Below, piece by piece: positions 8,696 to 16,847 of a stretch of 64,000 nt of DNA. The translations under genes and the position numbers were made by a program. The notes beneath the pieces were generated by a model, which made no database searches, had not been told where the DNA came from, and saw only the letters and a program-made list of their open reading frames with translations. How positions within the stretch are numbered: the stretch's first letter is position 1; the number at the start of each line of letters is the position of its first letter. This DNA is from Mycobacteroides chelonae (lineage in GTDB: Bacteria > Actinomycetota > Actinomycetes > Mycobacteriales > Mycobacteriaceae): NCBI RefSeq assembly GCF_016767715.1, contig NZ_CP050145.1, positions 2,604,001 through 2,668,000 on the forward strand, written 5' to 3'.

Positions 8696-8747
8696 ACTTC
8701 CGTAACCGGATAAGCCGAAACCAGGACAACGGCCTGGACACGGGCAG
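8696..8747 (+). repeat. 52-bp dispersed direct repeat, copy B
   Basis: Second copy of the repeat at 7437-7488 (44/52 identical), located between the DUF3297 stop and the 3' end of the membrane-protein gene. A GTGGCCA sequence precedes both copies. Confidence 0.8.
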
Positions 8748-8789
8748 AATGGCCTACCGGCGGCGAAATCGCTTAGGACCGGCCCACAA

Positions 8790-9542
8790 TCAGTGCTTAG
8801 ACGCGTACTCAACCTTGGTAACGATCCACCGACTCTTCTGGTACTCGAGAGTGGTGGCCCAGGTCCCGTGCGCGGTCTGCGGCGCAGGGTTTCTCGGTGT
8901 GGTTACCGACCAGGCGATCTCTGACTGAACGCGGGCGTTGGTACCGGAGCACTCGATCTGCTTGCTGGTCAGCTCGGCGATATGCGAGACGTATCGATCT
9001 GCGCCCGGAATCGTGCTGACGGAGCGGAATGCCTGTTCGGACTGTGTGTAAACCTCAGGGGATAGACGCTCTTTGAGCGCGGGCAGGTTCTGATCTGCGA
9101 GACCGGTGAACTCGAAGCTCAGGTGGGCAACCTCCGCGGCGGCGGCGACCGTAGTGGCGCAGTGGTTCGAGGCGCGTCGGATCACGAAGTAGGCGGTGGT
9201 GCCCACCGCAATCACTAGTACTGCAACAGCTGCGACTACCGCCCGTCGCATCCGGCGGTTCCCGGACGCCGCGACCGAAGGCGTGGGTGCCGGCAAGGTC
9301 GAGGCAGCGTTCCCCGATTCAGCAGACTGGCCAGACTGTATGCCCCGCAATGCGGGCCCACCGGCAGCCAGCGGTGCAGAGAGTTCTGCCACCAGCGTGC
9401 CCAGCTGGCCATCGTCATCGAGATCGATCTGCTGTTTGAAGGCCTGGTCGGCTAATGCCATCACCTGGTCGCGGCTGATGGTTTGCCCTGTCAGCGCGGT
9501 GATCCGCTGAGAAAGCTCGTCGAGCCGGTCGTGCACAGTCAT
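8790..9542 (-). CDS. Single-pass membrane protein, Mce-associated-like
   Basis: 250-aa protein with a cytoplasmic N-terminal helical region (VHDRLDELSQRITALTG, Asp/Gln-rich), a Pro/Ala linker, one membrane helix near residues 99-118 (AVVAAVAVLVIAVGTTAYFV) preceded by arginines, and an exported ~130-residue C-terminal domain ending in a strand that resembles the Mce-associated / NTF2-like folds. No enzyme motif. Start ATG at 9542; the frame extends to 9683 but without support. Function unknown. Confidence 0.75.
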   Translation of the reverse strand: MTVHDRLDELSQRITALTGQTISRDQVMALADQAFKQQIDLDDDGQLGTLVAELSAPLAAGGPALRGIQSGQSAESGNAASTLPAPTPSVAASGNRRMRRAVVAAVAVLVIAVGTTAYFVIRRASNHCATTVAAAAEVAHLSFEFTGLADQNLPALKERLSPEVYTQSEQAFRSVSTIPGADRYVSHIAELTSKQIECSGTNARVQSEIAWSVTTPRNPAPQTAHGTWATTLEYQKSRWIVTKVEYASKH

Positions 9543-9873
9543 GCTCGCCACCCTAATCACTCCATGACCGTCATTGCGGACACCCGGATCCAGTTGAAGG
9601 GGCAACCTGTATCGACACGATGCTTGCCGATCAGGCGCTACGACAAAAAGCATTGCGTTACAGGTCCGGTCAGCCACCAACAAAGGGCAGGGGCAGATCG
9701 TGCATGCGCTGCAACACCAGGATATTACTGGTAACCCTGCATATTCGATTTCGCACTATTTGGCGTGAGGGCTACAGCGTCGGTTTGAGAGCGTCTCGGT
9801 AGACCCCGGTGTTGTCACGCTGCCCCGACAGAATTGGTGGCAGAGTATTGACTTTCCGCCGAAGGGGAAGCCC
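9543..9873. other. Intergenic, no gene recognised
   Basis: 331 bp between the membrane-protein start and the IF2_N-like pseudogene. No reading frame with protein-like composition and no strong repeat was seen; it presumably carries the two divergent promoters. Confidence 0.5.
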
Positions 9874-10198
9874 ATGGCAAACAACCGTTAGTGACTTGGC
9901 TGCTGAACTCGGACTGAGCCCCGAGGACACCGTCTCTGCGCTGTGCGCGATCGGTGAGTTCGTTCTCGGGCCTGATAGTCGAGTGCGGGAGCCGGCGGCA
10001 GTGCAGCTGCGTGCCAGCCCGCCGTCGGCTCATCAGACACCCCATGCGGCAGATGAGTTTTCGCTGACCGCGGAAGATCCAGTTCATTCATCGCCGCGAC
10101 CTCAGGACGTTGCAGGCGAGGAATCCAGGAAGTCGACCACCTCCGTTACGAAATCGTGGTGGTACTGGAAGACACCACCGTGGCCGGAGTCGGGGTAG
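9874..10198 (+). pseudogene. Frameshifted small gene with IF-2 N-terminal-like domain
   Basis: An ATG at 9874 with a good AAGGGG ribosome-binding site opens MANN and then hits TAG. Dropping one C of AACAACCGTTAG restores a continuous frame: VSDLAAELGLSPEDTVSALC, then AIGEFVLGPDSRVREPAAVQLR. This matches the IF2_N module found at the N-terminus of actinobacterial IF-2 and some small proteins (pattern LAxELGLxxxDxxxxLxxMGEFVxxxxSxVxxPxxxxLR). The frame then runs into the 3' end of the hydrolase on the opposite strand, so the original C-terminus is unclear. Read as a 1-bp insertion pseudogene; sequencing error or an unusual start remains possible. Confidence 0.55.
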
Positions 10199-10950
10199 AT
10201 CCGAAGACGCGATTCCGGCAGCCGCGCGGCCATGTCCTTGGAGTGCTCGCTGGCGACCATCAGGTCGTTGTCACCGTTGGCGACGAAGACCGGGATCTTG
10301 ATCAGTGACAGGTCGTCGCCGGAATGCAGTCCCGCGCTGGTGATTGCGCGCACCTGCGCGAGGCCCGCCTGCAAGGAGATCGGCTTGTCCAGATCCGACG
10401 TGCGCTCCGCGAGCCGCTCAAAGTAGGCGTCGGCCGCATTCTTACCCTTCGGGGTTCGAGGGAAGAACAGGAAGTGACGCGGGTCCTTTCGGGCTAAGAA
10501 CGCCTTGGCGTAGGCGCCACCGACGATGAACGGCATCTTCCAGATGCCGCCACCACCGCGCGGGCCAGTGCCCGCGAGCACCATGCGGCGTACCAGGCGG
10601 GGAGCTTGGAGGGCGACCATCTGGGCTACGCCGCCACCGAGTGAGAAGCCGATCAGGTCGACACGCTCGTGCCCCAGCGCACGGATGAACGCGATCGCAT
10701 CGGCACCCATCTGCTCGATGTCGGCCGGCACACGTCCACCGGTTGCCCCCACCCCCCGGTTGTCGAAGGCGATCACGTGGTGACGGGCGGCGACGCCGTC
10801 TAGGACGCGCGGGTCCCAGTCGTCGAGGACGGCGGTCAGGTGGTGCAAGAACACCACTGGTACGCCGCCGGGTTTACCCAGCTCGCGGTAGGCGAACGAA
10901 GTGCCGCCAACGGCGATCGTCTTGGTTGGCGTGGTCTTCCAAGTGGTCAT
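10102..10950 (-). CDS. Alpha/beta hydrolase (paralogue 1)
   Basis: 282-aa serine hydrolase. Seen: oxyanion region VVFLHHLTAVLDDWD, strand FDNRGVGATGG, nucleophile elbow GFSLGGG with Ser at residue 103, likely acid Asp in ANGDND, and the catalytic His in DSGHGG. The start is ATG at 10950 with AAGGAAG upstream; the frame extending to 11076 crosses the promoter and palindrome and is rejected. Divergent from a TetR gene. It is closely similar over its whole length to the hydrolase at 12943-13803, sharing TIAVG-T--AYRELG, GTGPRGG and HGG-FQYH. Substrate unknown; sequence resembles haloperoxidase/esterase-like hydrolases. Confidence 0.9.
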   Translation of the reverse strand: MTTWKTTPTKTIAVGGTSFAYRELGKPGGVPVVFLHHLTAVLDDWDPRVLDGVAARHHVIAFDNRGVGATGGRVPADIEQMGADAIAFIRALGHERVDLIGFSLGGGVAQMVALQAPRLVRRMVLAGTGPRGGGGIWKMPFIVGGAYAKAFLARKDPRHFLFFPRTPKGKNAADAYFERLAERTSDLDKPISLQAGLAQVRAITSAGLHSGDDLSLIKIPVFVANGDNDLMVASEHSKDMAARLPESRLRIYPDSGHGGVFQYHHDFVTEVVDFLDSSPATS

Positions 10951-11065
10951 GACTTCTTCCTTCGTGGGAGTGCTGCGGGGGGGGCGTGCGCCGGTCGGCA
11001 TATCGCGCGGATCGGCACGCGGAACGCGACGTGCTCCTATTCGCGAGTTGCAGTACGGTTGTAAT

Positions 11066-11079
11066 ATTATGACCATAAT
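11066..11079. promoter_or_regulatory. Palindromic operator in the hydrolase/TetR divergent region
   Basis: Perfect inverted repeat ATTATGACCATAAT (6-bp arms, AC spacer), between the divergent hydrolase (start 10950) and TetR gene (start 11118). Probable binding site of the TetR protein encoded next to it. Confidence 0.65.
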
Positions 11080-11117
11080 GCTATGGTGTTGGCAAGCCTC
11101 GGAAGGAGATTCAGGTC

Positions 11118-11735
11118 ATGGCGAGATACCACCCGGAACACAAGGAGGCGACTAGGCGTCGGATGATCGAGACCGCCGGGCAACGGTTCAAGAGCGACGG
11201 AATCGACGGCTCGGGCATCGCGACGCTGGTCGCTGACGCCGGTCTGACCAACGGCGCCTTCTACGGCCACTTCTCCTCGAAGGACGACTTAGTCGCTACG
11301 GTCGTTGCCCAACAGCTCGAGGACCAGGTCGCCGTCGTGAACTCGCTGCCCGCCGGGCTTGAGTCGGTCGAGGCCTTCCTCCGGGAGTACCTCTCTGCGG
11401 CACACCGTGAGGATCTCGCTGGTGGCTGCCCCTCCGCAGCACTGCTGGATGAGATCGGGAGGTGCGACGTCGTGGTCCGGAAGGCCTACACCGTCGGCGC
11501 CAGCTCGATGATCGAGGCGATCGCCCGCCACCTTGATGACGGCGATCCGCAGCGGACGAGCGAACGTGCGATCGGCCTGTTCTCCTTGCTCGTCGGCTCG
11601 CTCCAGGCCGCCCGCGCGGTCACCGATACCGCGCTGTCCGACCGCATCCTTGCCGCCGCTTTCAGCAATGCCATGACCCTTGCGGGCGCTTCACGAAAGC
11701 CCGCACCCCCAACGATCCGACAGGAAACGCAATGA
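11118..11735 (+). CDS. TetR family regulator
   Basis: 205-aa TetR protein. HTH at residues ~7-55: HKEATRRRMIETAGQRFKSD, then IATLVADAGLTNGAFYGHFSSKDDL. The C-terminal domain belongs to the group seen in regulators of oxidoreductase/hydrolase clusters. Strong ribosome-binding site GGAAGGAG 9 nt before the ATG. Its stop overlaps the start of the quinone-oxidoreductase gene (ATGA), so regulator and enzyme are co-transcribed. Likely controls itself and the divergent hydrolase through the ATTATG-AC-CATAAT palindrome. Confidence 0.9.
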   Translation: MARYHPEHKEATRRRMIETAGQRFKSDGIDGSGIATLVADAGLTNGAFYGHFSSKDDLVATVVAQQLEDQVAVVNSLPAGLESVEAFLREYLSAAHREDLAGGCPSAALLDEIGRCDVVVRKAYTVGASSMIEAIARHLDDGDPQRTSERAIGLFSLLVGSLQAARAVTDTALSDRILAAAFSNAMTLAGASRKPAPPTIRQETQ

Positions 11736-12724
11736 AGGCATTCATCGTCACGCACTACGGCCCCGAAGGGCTCCGAGCGGCTGAAGTCCCGACGCCGAGC
11801 GTCGGACCTCGCGACGTTCTGATCGACGTCCGGGCGGCCAGTATCAATCCGCTCGACAAGATGGTCCGCAACGGGGAGTTCAAGCAGCTCATCAGGTACA
11901 AGCGGCCCTTCATCCTCGGCCATGATCTGTCCGGCGTGATCACCAAGGTCGGCGCGGAGGTCCGCGGCTTCAAGGCTGGTGACGAGGTCTACGCCCGACC
12001 GCGAGACCTGCGCATCGGCGCCTTCGCCGAGCAGATCGCCGTCCACGCTGACGACATCGCCCTCAAACCCGCCTCCCTGTCGTTCGAGGAAGCGGCCGCA
12101 GTGCCCCTCGTCGCGCTCGCCGCTTGGCAGGCCCTGGTCGAGCTAGCCGATGTCCAACCCGCGCAGAAGGTACTGGTCCACGCCGGCGGCGGGGGACTGG
12201 GCTCCACAGCCATCCAGGTCGCCAAGCACCTCGGCGCGTATGTCGCGACTACTGCGAGCGCCAAGGACGTCGACAAGGTCCGGGGGCTGGGTGCGGACGA
12301 GGTCATCGACTTCAGGGCCCGGGACTTCGCCCGCGTCCTGTCTGGGTATGACGTCGTGCTGGACTCCCTAGGTCTGGCGAGTCTTGAGAAGTCATTGACC
12401 GTGCTGCGGCCAGGTGGTCTTGCGATCAGCGTCGTCGGTCCACCGGACCCGGCCTTCGCAGTCCAACTCCGACAGCCTCTCCTTAGGCCCGTTATGGCCG
12501 TTCTCAGCCGCAAGATCCGGCGTCAAGCACGCAAGCTGGGTGTGCGTTACTCGTTCTTTTTCATGCGGGCTAGCGGTCCGCAGCTCGCGATACTCGCGGC
12601 GCTCTACGACGCGGGCACTCTGCGCCCCGTCTTGGACCGGACCTTCCCGTTCGCAGAGATGCTCGACGCTATGGCCTACGTCGAGCAGGGCAAAGCTAAC
12701 GGCAAGATTGTGGTGAGCCGATGA
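11732..12724 (+). CDS. NADP-dependent quinone oxidoreductase-like medium-chain reductase
   Basis: 330-aa zinc-independent MDR enzyme of the quinone reductase type. Seen: N-terminal GroES-like half (MKAFIVTHYGPEGL; INPLDKMVRNG; GHDLSGVITKVG), cofactor-binding Rossmann motif VLVHAGGGGLGSTAIQVAK near residues 146-165, ADEVIDF, and the usual closing NGKIVV. No structural-zinc cysteine cluster. It should reduce quinones or activated double bonds using NADPH. Placed between a TetR gene and an SDR relic, all with 4-bp overlaps. Confidence 0.9.
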   Translation: MKAFIVTHYGPEGLRAAEVPTPSVGPRDVLIDVRAASINPLDKMVRNGEFKQLIRYKRPFILGHDLSGVITKVGAEVRGFKAGDEVYARPRDLRIGAFAEQIAVHADDIALKPASLSFEEAAAVPLVALAAWQALVELADVQPAQKVLVHAGGGGLGSTAIQVAKHLGAYVATTASAKDVDKVRGLGADEVIDFRARDFARVLSGYDVVLDSLGLASLEKSLTVLRPGGLAISVVGPPDPAFAVQLRQPLLRPVMAVLSRKIRRQARKLGVRYSFFFMRASGPQLAILAALYDAGTLRPVLDRTFPFAEMLDAMAYVEQGKANGKIVVSR

Positions 12725-12866
12725 CGATTTCGGCAGATCGCCGATCGGCCGTCCTGGTGACTGGCGCCGGCCGAGGAATCGGGCTTCTCGCCGCGCGTCG
12801 AAACGCACCGGCGATCCCCAAAAGGTCGTGAAGGCCGTCATCACGCTCTCACCGCTCGACACCTGA
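12721..12866 (+). pseudogene. Short-chain dehydrogenase with internal deletion
   Basis: The ATG at 12721 overlaps the preceding stop and opens SAVLVTGAGRGIGL, the TGxxxGIG nucleotide-binding motif of an SDR N-terminus. A few codons later the frame changes, and the sequence 12809-12866 reads, in another frame, as DPQKVVKAVITLSPLDT followed by a stop, which is the C-terminal motif of the same family. The central ~200 residues, including the catalytic Tyr-Lys, are gone. Best explained as an internal deletion of a full SDR gene that had been part of this operon. Confidence 0.75.
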
Positions 12867-12942
12867 AGCGACGTATCAGTAACCCTGACAGCCGTCACCG
12901 ATGCATTGTTCGCAAGCGCCACCACATCCTAAGGAGTTCTCC

Positions 12943-13803
12943 ATGAGCAACAACAGCAACGACGCCGTCATCACCTCGTACGCGCGGGCCCCTACGCGCA
13001 CCATCGCCGTCGGCGATACAAGGTACGCATACCGCGAACTAGGCCCCAAGGGAGGTATTCCCGTTATCTTCTTCGTCCACCTCGCGGCGACCCTCGACAA
13101 CTGGGACCCCCGCATCATCGACCCCATCGCACAGAATCGACACGTCATCGCGTTCGACCAGCGCGGCGTCGGCGCCTCCACCGGCCATGTGCCCAACACC
13201 CTCGAAGAAGCCGCCGATCACGCCTACGAATTCATCGCGGCACTCGGATACGAGACCATCGACGTCTTCTCCTTCTCGATGGGTGGCATGATCGCCCAGG
13301 ACCTGATCGTCAAACATCCCGACCTGGTCCGCAAACTCGTCCTGACCGGGACCGGACCACGTGGCGGCAAGGACATCGACAAGGTCGTCGGCGTGACCTA
13401 CTGGGACATCCTGCGCGCGACATTGACGAGATCGGACCCGAAGGAATTCCTCTTCTTCAACCGCGATGCCGCGGGAAAGGCCGCGGGGAAGGCATTCGTC
13501 AAGCGGCTCCAGGAACGCACCACCGACCGGGATCAAGAGATCAGTATTAAGGCGCTGCTGACTCAGTTGAAGGCGATCCAGAAGTTCGGCCGCTCGGCTC
13601 CCTCGGACCTGTCGACGTTCATCCAGCCGACGCTGATCGCCAACGGAGACCACGACCGCATGGTCCCCACCGTCCTGTCAGAGGACCTGCACAACCGCAT
13701 CCAGGGCAGCCAACTGCTCATCTACCCCAACTCCGGTCACGGCGGAATCTTCCAGTACCACAAGGAATTCGCCCCCGCCGCCGCCGAGTTCCTCGCCGAC
13801 TAA
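12943..13803 (+). CDS. Alpha/beta hydrolase (paralogue 2)
   Basis: 286-aa serine hydrolase, clearly a paralogue of the product of 10102-10950. Seen: FFVHLAATLDNWDPR, FDQRGVGASTGHVPN, nucleophile elbow FSFSMGGM, acid Asp in ANGDHD, and catalytic His in NSGHGG. Good AAGGAG ribosome-binding site 8 nt before the ATG at 12943. It lies downstream of the SDR relic and probably belonged to that operon. Having two copies either side of one TetR gene suggests a local duplication followed by inversion, or independent recruitment by the same regulator. Confidence 0.9.
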   Translation: MSNNSNDAVITSYARAPTRTIAVGDTRYAYRELGPKGGIPVIFFVHLAATLDNWDPRIIDPIAQNRHVIAFDQRGVGASTGHVPNTLEEAADHAYEFIAALGYETIDVFSFSMGGMIAQDLIVKHPDLVRKLVLTGTGPRGGKDIDKVVGVTYWDILRATLTRSDPKEFLFFNRDAAGKAAGKAFVKRLQERTTDRDQEISIKALLTQLKAIQKFGRSAPSDLSTFIQPTLIANGDHDRMVPTVLSEDLHNRIQGSQLLIYPNSGHGGIFQYHKEFAPAAAEFLAD

Positions 13804-13871
13804 ATGGCGGTGTCGCCGCTCGATGATCAGAGGCGGGTCCAGCAGTCCGGCAGCGCCAACATTGTTCATTC

Positions 13872-15410
13872 TCAATGGATCTCGGGTAATCGCCTGACCT
13901 GTATTGTTCGTTTGCTATTGGCCGTTCCTGCAGCGTATTGCGACCAGGTTTGCGCTGCCTTTTGTGCGTGTAGGTGAGCGACTTGGTAGCTGTAGCCGAT
14001 GAGCTCGGCCACGATGGGCGGTGGTGCTTCCTTGACCAGGTTCTGCAGGGCCGAGTTTCGGGCACCGTGCAAGTTGATGCCAAGAGTGCGCAGACGGTGC
14101 ATGATGCTTTGCGGGTCGATGTGATTTCCGGCCCGATGACTGGGGAACAGCCACGGTGTTTCCACGGTGCCGCCGGCGGTGCGCAGGTTAGGTCGATTGG
14201 CCAGGTGTTCACGGATCAGCGAGGCGAACGGCTCTGGCACCGGGGCTGGTTCGGTACCGAGACTGATGCGCAGCTCTTCGGGAGCAACCACGATCGATTC
14301 CATGGTGAGCGCGGCGATCCGCGTCGGGAGCTGACCGTAGAGAAGCAGCAGCGTCCCGGCGACGCGGTAGGGAAGAGACTCCGATTCCCCTGTCAGTAGC
14401 TCTTGGAGCCAGTGCAGACGTTGTTCCTGGGTCAATGTGGATGTTGTCTTGGCGACTCGGTGGCCGATGACAACGGTGCGGTTGATGCGGCTCTTCCTAG
14501 CCCAGATAAAGAAGGTGCGGATCAGGTGTCGGGTGGTGGGTCCCGATGCCAGGTATTCGTCGACGTCTTGTTGTCGACAGGTCGCGGCGGTGCGCTTGTG
14601 TGTTTTGTGCAGCCAGGTAAGGAATTTGATGGTTTCAGTAATTTCTTGTTTGGCCGAACGCACGGGAGCATCGGAATTGCCTTCGGGTGTGGAGTTGGTC
14701 CTAATCCTGGACAGGTGATGCCATCGGGCGAACTGCTCAACCGGGCCGCGTATCGACTTGGCACAGATAGCGGCAAGTTTCATCTCGATCCAGCCCTCGA
14801 AGACCATGAGTCGTTCATCGCGGCGGGGGAGCAGGCCGTGATGAACCAAGATGCCGCGCAGGTGCGAGACGTGCCGTCCGGGCTCTAACGCATCGAAACT
14901 CTCGTGGCTGCATGTGATTTCACCGCAGCGCAGCCCGGCGAAGAGTTCTTGGACCTTCTCTGATCGTTTCCACGTCATGATGCTTTCAGGTCGATCAACG
15001 CCGCAGAGGATATCGATGAGCTGCGCTATGAACGCCTGATCTGCGTCGCCGCCACGTAGCAGTTCGTCAAGATCACCGCGCAGTACGCAGCGGGCGCATT
15101 GGCCGCCGCGCATGATCTCGCCTTCAATGCCGCAGGTGCGGCATTGGTAGTTGCCCGGGATGCCGGCGCAACCCAGACAGACGGGCCGCTCGTCAGTACG
15201 GTTGGCACGCCCCGGCAGCACCCCGTCATGACCACAGCGCGGACAGATGCCATAGGTGCGCATCGCGGTGTAAAAGCAACTGTGGCATAGCCAGTCGCCG
15301 GGCCATTGCACGCGATACTTGCTCGCCGATCGGCCGCAGCGGTCGCAAACGCACCCACCGTCGGTGACTTTGGGGCGTCCCCGCACCCGCGACCGCGCCG
15401 GTCTAGGCAT
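13872..15410 (-). CDS. Zinc-ribbon protein with tyrosine-recombinase-like C-terminus
   Basis: 512-aa protein, third gene of a recombinase module. The first ~115 residues carry six CxxC pairs (CVCDRC, CHSC, CPRC, CLGC, CRTC, CARC), suggesting several zinc ribbons. The remainder looks like a phage-integrase fold: KFLTWLHKTHKRTAA, LLLLYGQLPTRIAALT (candidate first Arg), and HGARNSALQNL (HxxR). In the last box the usual LGH...Y reads LIGYSYQVAHLHA, so the second His and the nucleophilic Tyr are not in their normal places. It may be a non-catalytic partner of the integrase at 15738-16826, comparable in position to TnpB of Tn554-type modules (inference). Its start overlaps the HTH gene by 8 bp. Confidence 0.75.
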   Translation of the reverse strand: MPRPARSRVRGRPKVTDGGCVCDRCGRSASKYRVQWPGDWLCHSCFYTAMRTYGICPRCGHDGVLPGRANRTDERPVCLGCAGIPGNYQCRTCGIEGEIMRGGQCARCVLRGDLDELLRGGDADQAFIAQLIDILCGVDRPESIMTWKRSEKVQELFAGLRCGEITCSHESFDALEPGRHVSHLRGILVHHGLLPRRDERLMVFEGWIEMKLAAICAKSIRGPVEQFARWHHLSRIRTNSTPEGNSDAPVRSAKQEITETIKFLTWLHKTHKRTAATCRQQDVDEYLASGPTTRHLIRTFFIWARKSRINRTVVIGHRVAKTTSTLTQEQRLHWLQELLTGESESLPYRVAGTLLLLYGQLPTRIAALTMESIVVAPEELRISLGTEPAPVPEPFASLIREHLANRPNLRTAGGTVETPWLFPSHRAGNHIDPQSIMHRLRTLGINLHGARNSALQNLVKEAPPPIVAELIGYSYQVAHLHAQKAAQTWSQYAAGTANSKRTIQVRRLPEIH

Positions 15411-15735
15411 CGTCGCTGATCACTCGGGCGCGGCGTGGCCGCGCGGACTTGTTGATCTCGACAACGTTGGGGGAGGACGCGGCCTTGCGGCGCTGCGCAT
15501 CGGTGGCTGTTACCGTGATCAGATCGTCTGGGCCGCACCCGAATATGTCGCAGATGGCGCTGACGAGTTTGAGCGAGACGCGTTCGGGCTTGCTGGTCAC
15601 CAGCCGATAGACCTGCGAAGCGGACAGGTCGATATCGCGTTCACGTAAGTAGGGGATTAAGTCAGTGCTGTTGTGCATGCCGCGGACGGCCATCAGCTCC
15701 GGGAGGCGCCAGCGGTAGTCGATCTCGCGTCGCAT
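15403..15735 (-). CDS. Small HTH (Cro/C1-type) DNA-binding protein
   Basis: 110-aa protein with an HTH in residues ~10-70: LPELMAVRGMHNSTDLIPYL, LSASQVYRLVTSKPERVSLK, LVSAICDIFGCGPDDLI, the pattern of XRE-type regulators of the HTH_26 group. It has a basic tail. It lies 2 bp downstream of the integrase and overlaps the zinc-ribbon gene, so all three are one operon. It may serve as regulator or as the small accessory of the recombinase complex. Confidence 0.85.
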   Translation of the reverse strand: MRREIDYRWRLPELMAVRGMHNSTDLIPYLRERDIDLSASQVYRLVTSKPERVSLKLVSAICDIFGCGPDDLITVTATDAQRRKAASSPNVVEINKSARPRRARVISDDA

Positions 15736-15737
15736 TG

Positions 15738-16826
15738 CTATTCACCGCGGTTCAAGGCCTCGTGGAGCGTCGAGTCCAGCGCCCGCCGTAGCGTGCTGGT
15801 CCGGAAATCGCTCGACACGCAGGTGTACAGGGCGGTCGTGGAGGCGTACTCGTGGCCCAGTTGGTGCTGCACGAACAGCGGATCCATACCGGACTCGATC
15901 AGGTGCGTCGCATAGGAGCGACGCAGTGAATGCAAGTCTAATCCCGCTGAGAGGGAAAGATCTTGGCAATAGCGCCGGAAGCGGCGCAGCAGCGTTGGCT
16001 CGGACACGAGTGTTCCCCTTTCGGTGGTGAACAGATCTAGCCCGCCGGCGTCATGACCGCGGTCGAGCCATTCCTCGACGATGTCGCCGGACCAGTCGAA
16101 CACCGTCAGGACACTGCGCGGTTTGGCCGGCGAGCCGCGCATCGCCTTGCCGAACCGTACGTGCGCGACGCCGAAGCGTCCGAACTCACGGGCGTGGGGG
16201 TTGCGGGAAAAGTCCACGGTCTGCAAGTGGCTGGTCTCGTTCATGCGTAAGCCCCAGGCATAGGTGGTCTTGAACATCACCGAATCCCGCATCGCGGCTA
16301 CCCAGCCCTTACGATCCGATTCTGCGATCCGCGTCACCTCATCGTCGGCACGGTCGAAGAAGTCCTGCAGCTCGCGTCGGGTGAAGGCCCGTTTCTTTGG
16401 GCGGCGTTCGCTGTCCTGGACATGGCGGGCGGTGTTCCATTCAAAGCATACCTGCGCCGGAAAAGCATTAAATAACTTCTCGCACAGCCCATCCCAGCCA
16501 TAGTCGGGGTGGCAGATATAGCTGCAGAACATGCGCAACGCGTTCTGATAGCAGCGCAATGTCGAATGCGCCGATCCACGTTCAGCGCGCTGGTCACCGA
16601 AAAACTCGTCAACATGCGCCGCGGACCACTGCCAGGGAAACTCGTTCACCGACGCCTGAAAGCGGCGCACCAGCGCGAGCCGCTGCTCGATAGTGGAGAA
16701 GGCCAAGTTGCGGCTCAACTGCTGATTGCGCCAGCCCTCCAGCATCTCCTCAAAGACCTGATCAGCAGGATTGAGATACCGGACACCCGCAAGCTCGATC
16801 ACCCGGCCAGCGCGATCAACGGCCAC
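15738..16826 (-). CDS. Tyrosine recombinase/integrase, intact copy
   Basis: 362-aa site-specific recombinase. N-terminal SAM-like core-binding domain (residues ~25-125) and C-terminal catalytic domain with all expected residues: Arg194 (WGLRMNET), Lys227 (RFGKAMRG), His299 and Arg302 (DLHSLRR), His325 (QLGHEY) and nucleophile Tyr334 (ALYTCV). Start GTG at 16826. Its natural 5' flank has been replaced by the 3' end of the truncated second copy (stop at 16840), so it now depends on read-through from that copy's promoter. First functional gene of a three-gene module with the HTH and zinc-ribbon proteins. Confidence 0.93.
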   Translation of the reverse strand: MAVDRAGRVIELAGVRYLNPADQVFEEMLEGWRNQQLSRNLAFSTIEQRLALVRRFQASVNEFPWQWSAAHVDEFFGDQRAERGSAHSTLRCYQNALRMFCSYICHPDYGWDGLCEKLFNAFPAQVCFEWNTARHVQDSERRPKKRAFTRRELQDFFDRADDEVTRIAESDRKGWVAAMRDSVMFKTTYAWGLRMNETSHLQTVDFSRNPHAREFGRFGVAHVRFGKAMRGSPAKPRSVLTVFDWSGDIVEEWLDRGHDAGGLDLFTTERGTLVSEPTLLRRFRRYCQDLSLSAGLDLHSLRRSYATHLIESGMDPLFVQHQLGHEYASTTALYTCVSSDFRTSTLRRALDSTLHEALNRGE

Positions 16827-16847
16827 CGAACCTCCCGAATCAGGCGT
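16028..16847 (+). repeat. 820-bp tandem duplication, unit 1
   Basis: Identical, as far as can be read, to 16848-17667 with an offset of exactly 820 bp. Homology begins at TGAACAGATCTAG and runs through CAGGCGT; only one shared base (T) remains at the junction, pointing to microhomology or slippage rather than recombination between pre-existing repeats. Confidence 0.93.
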
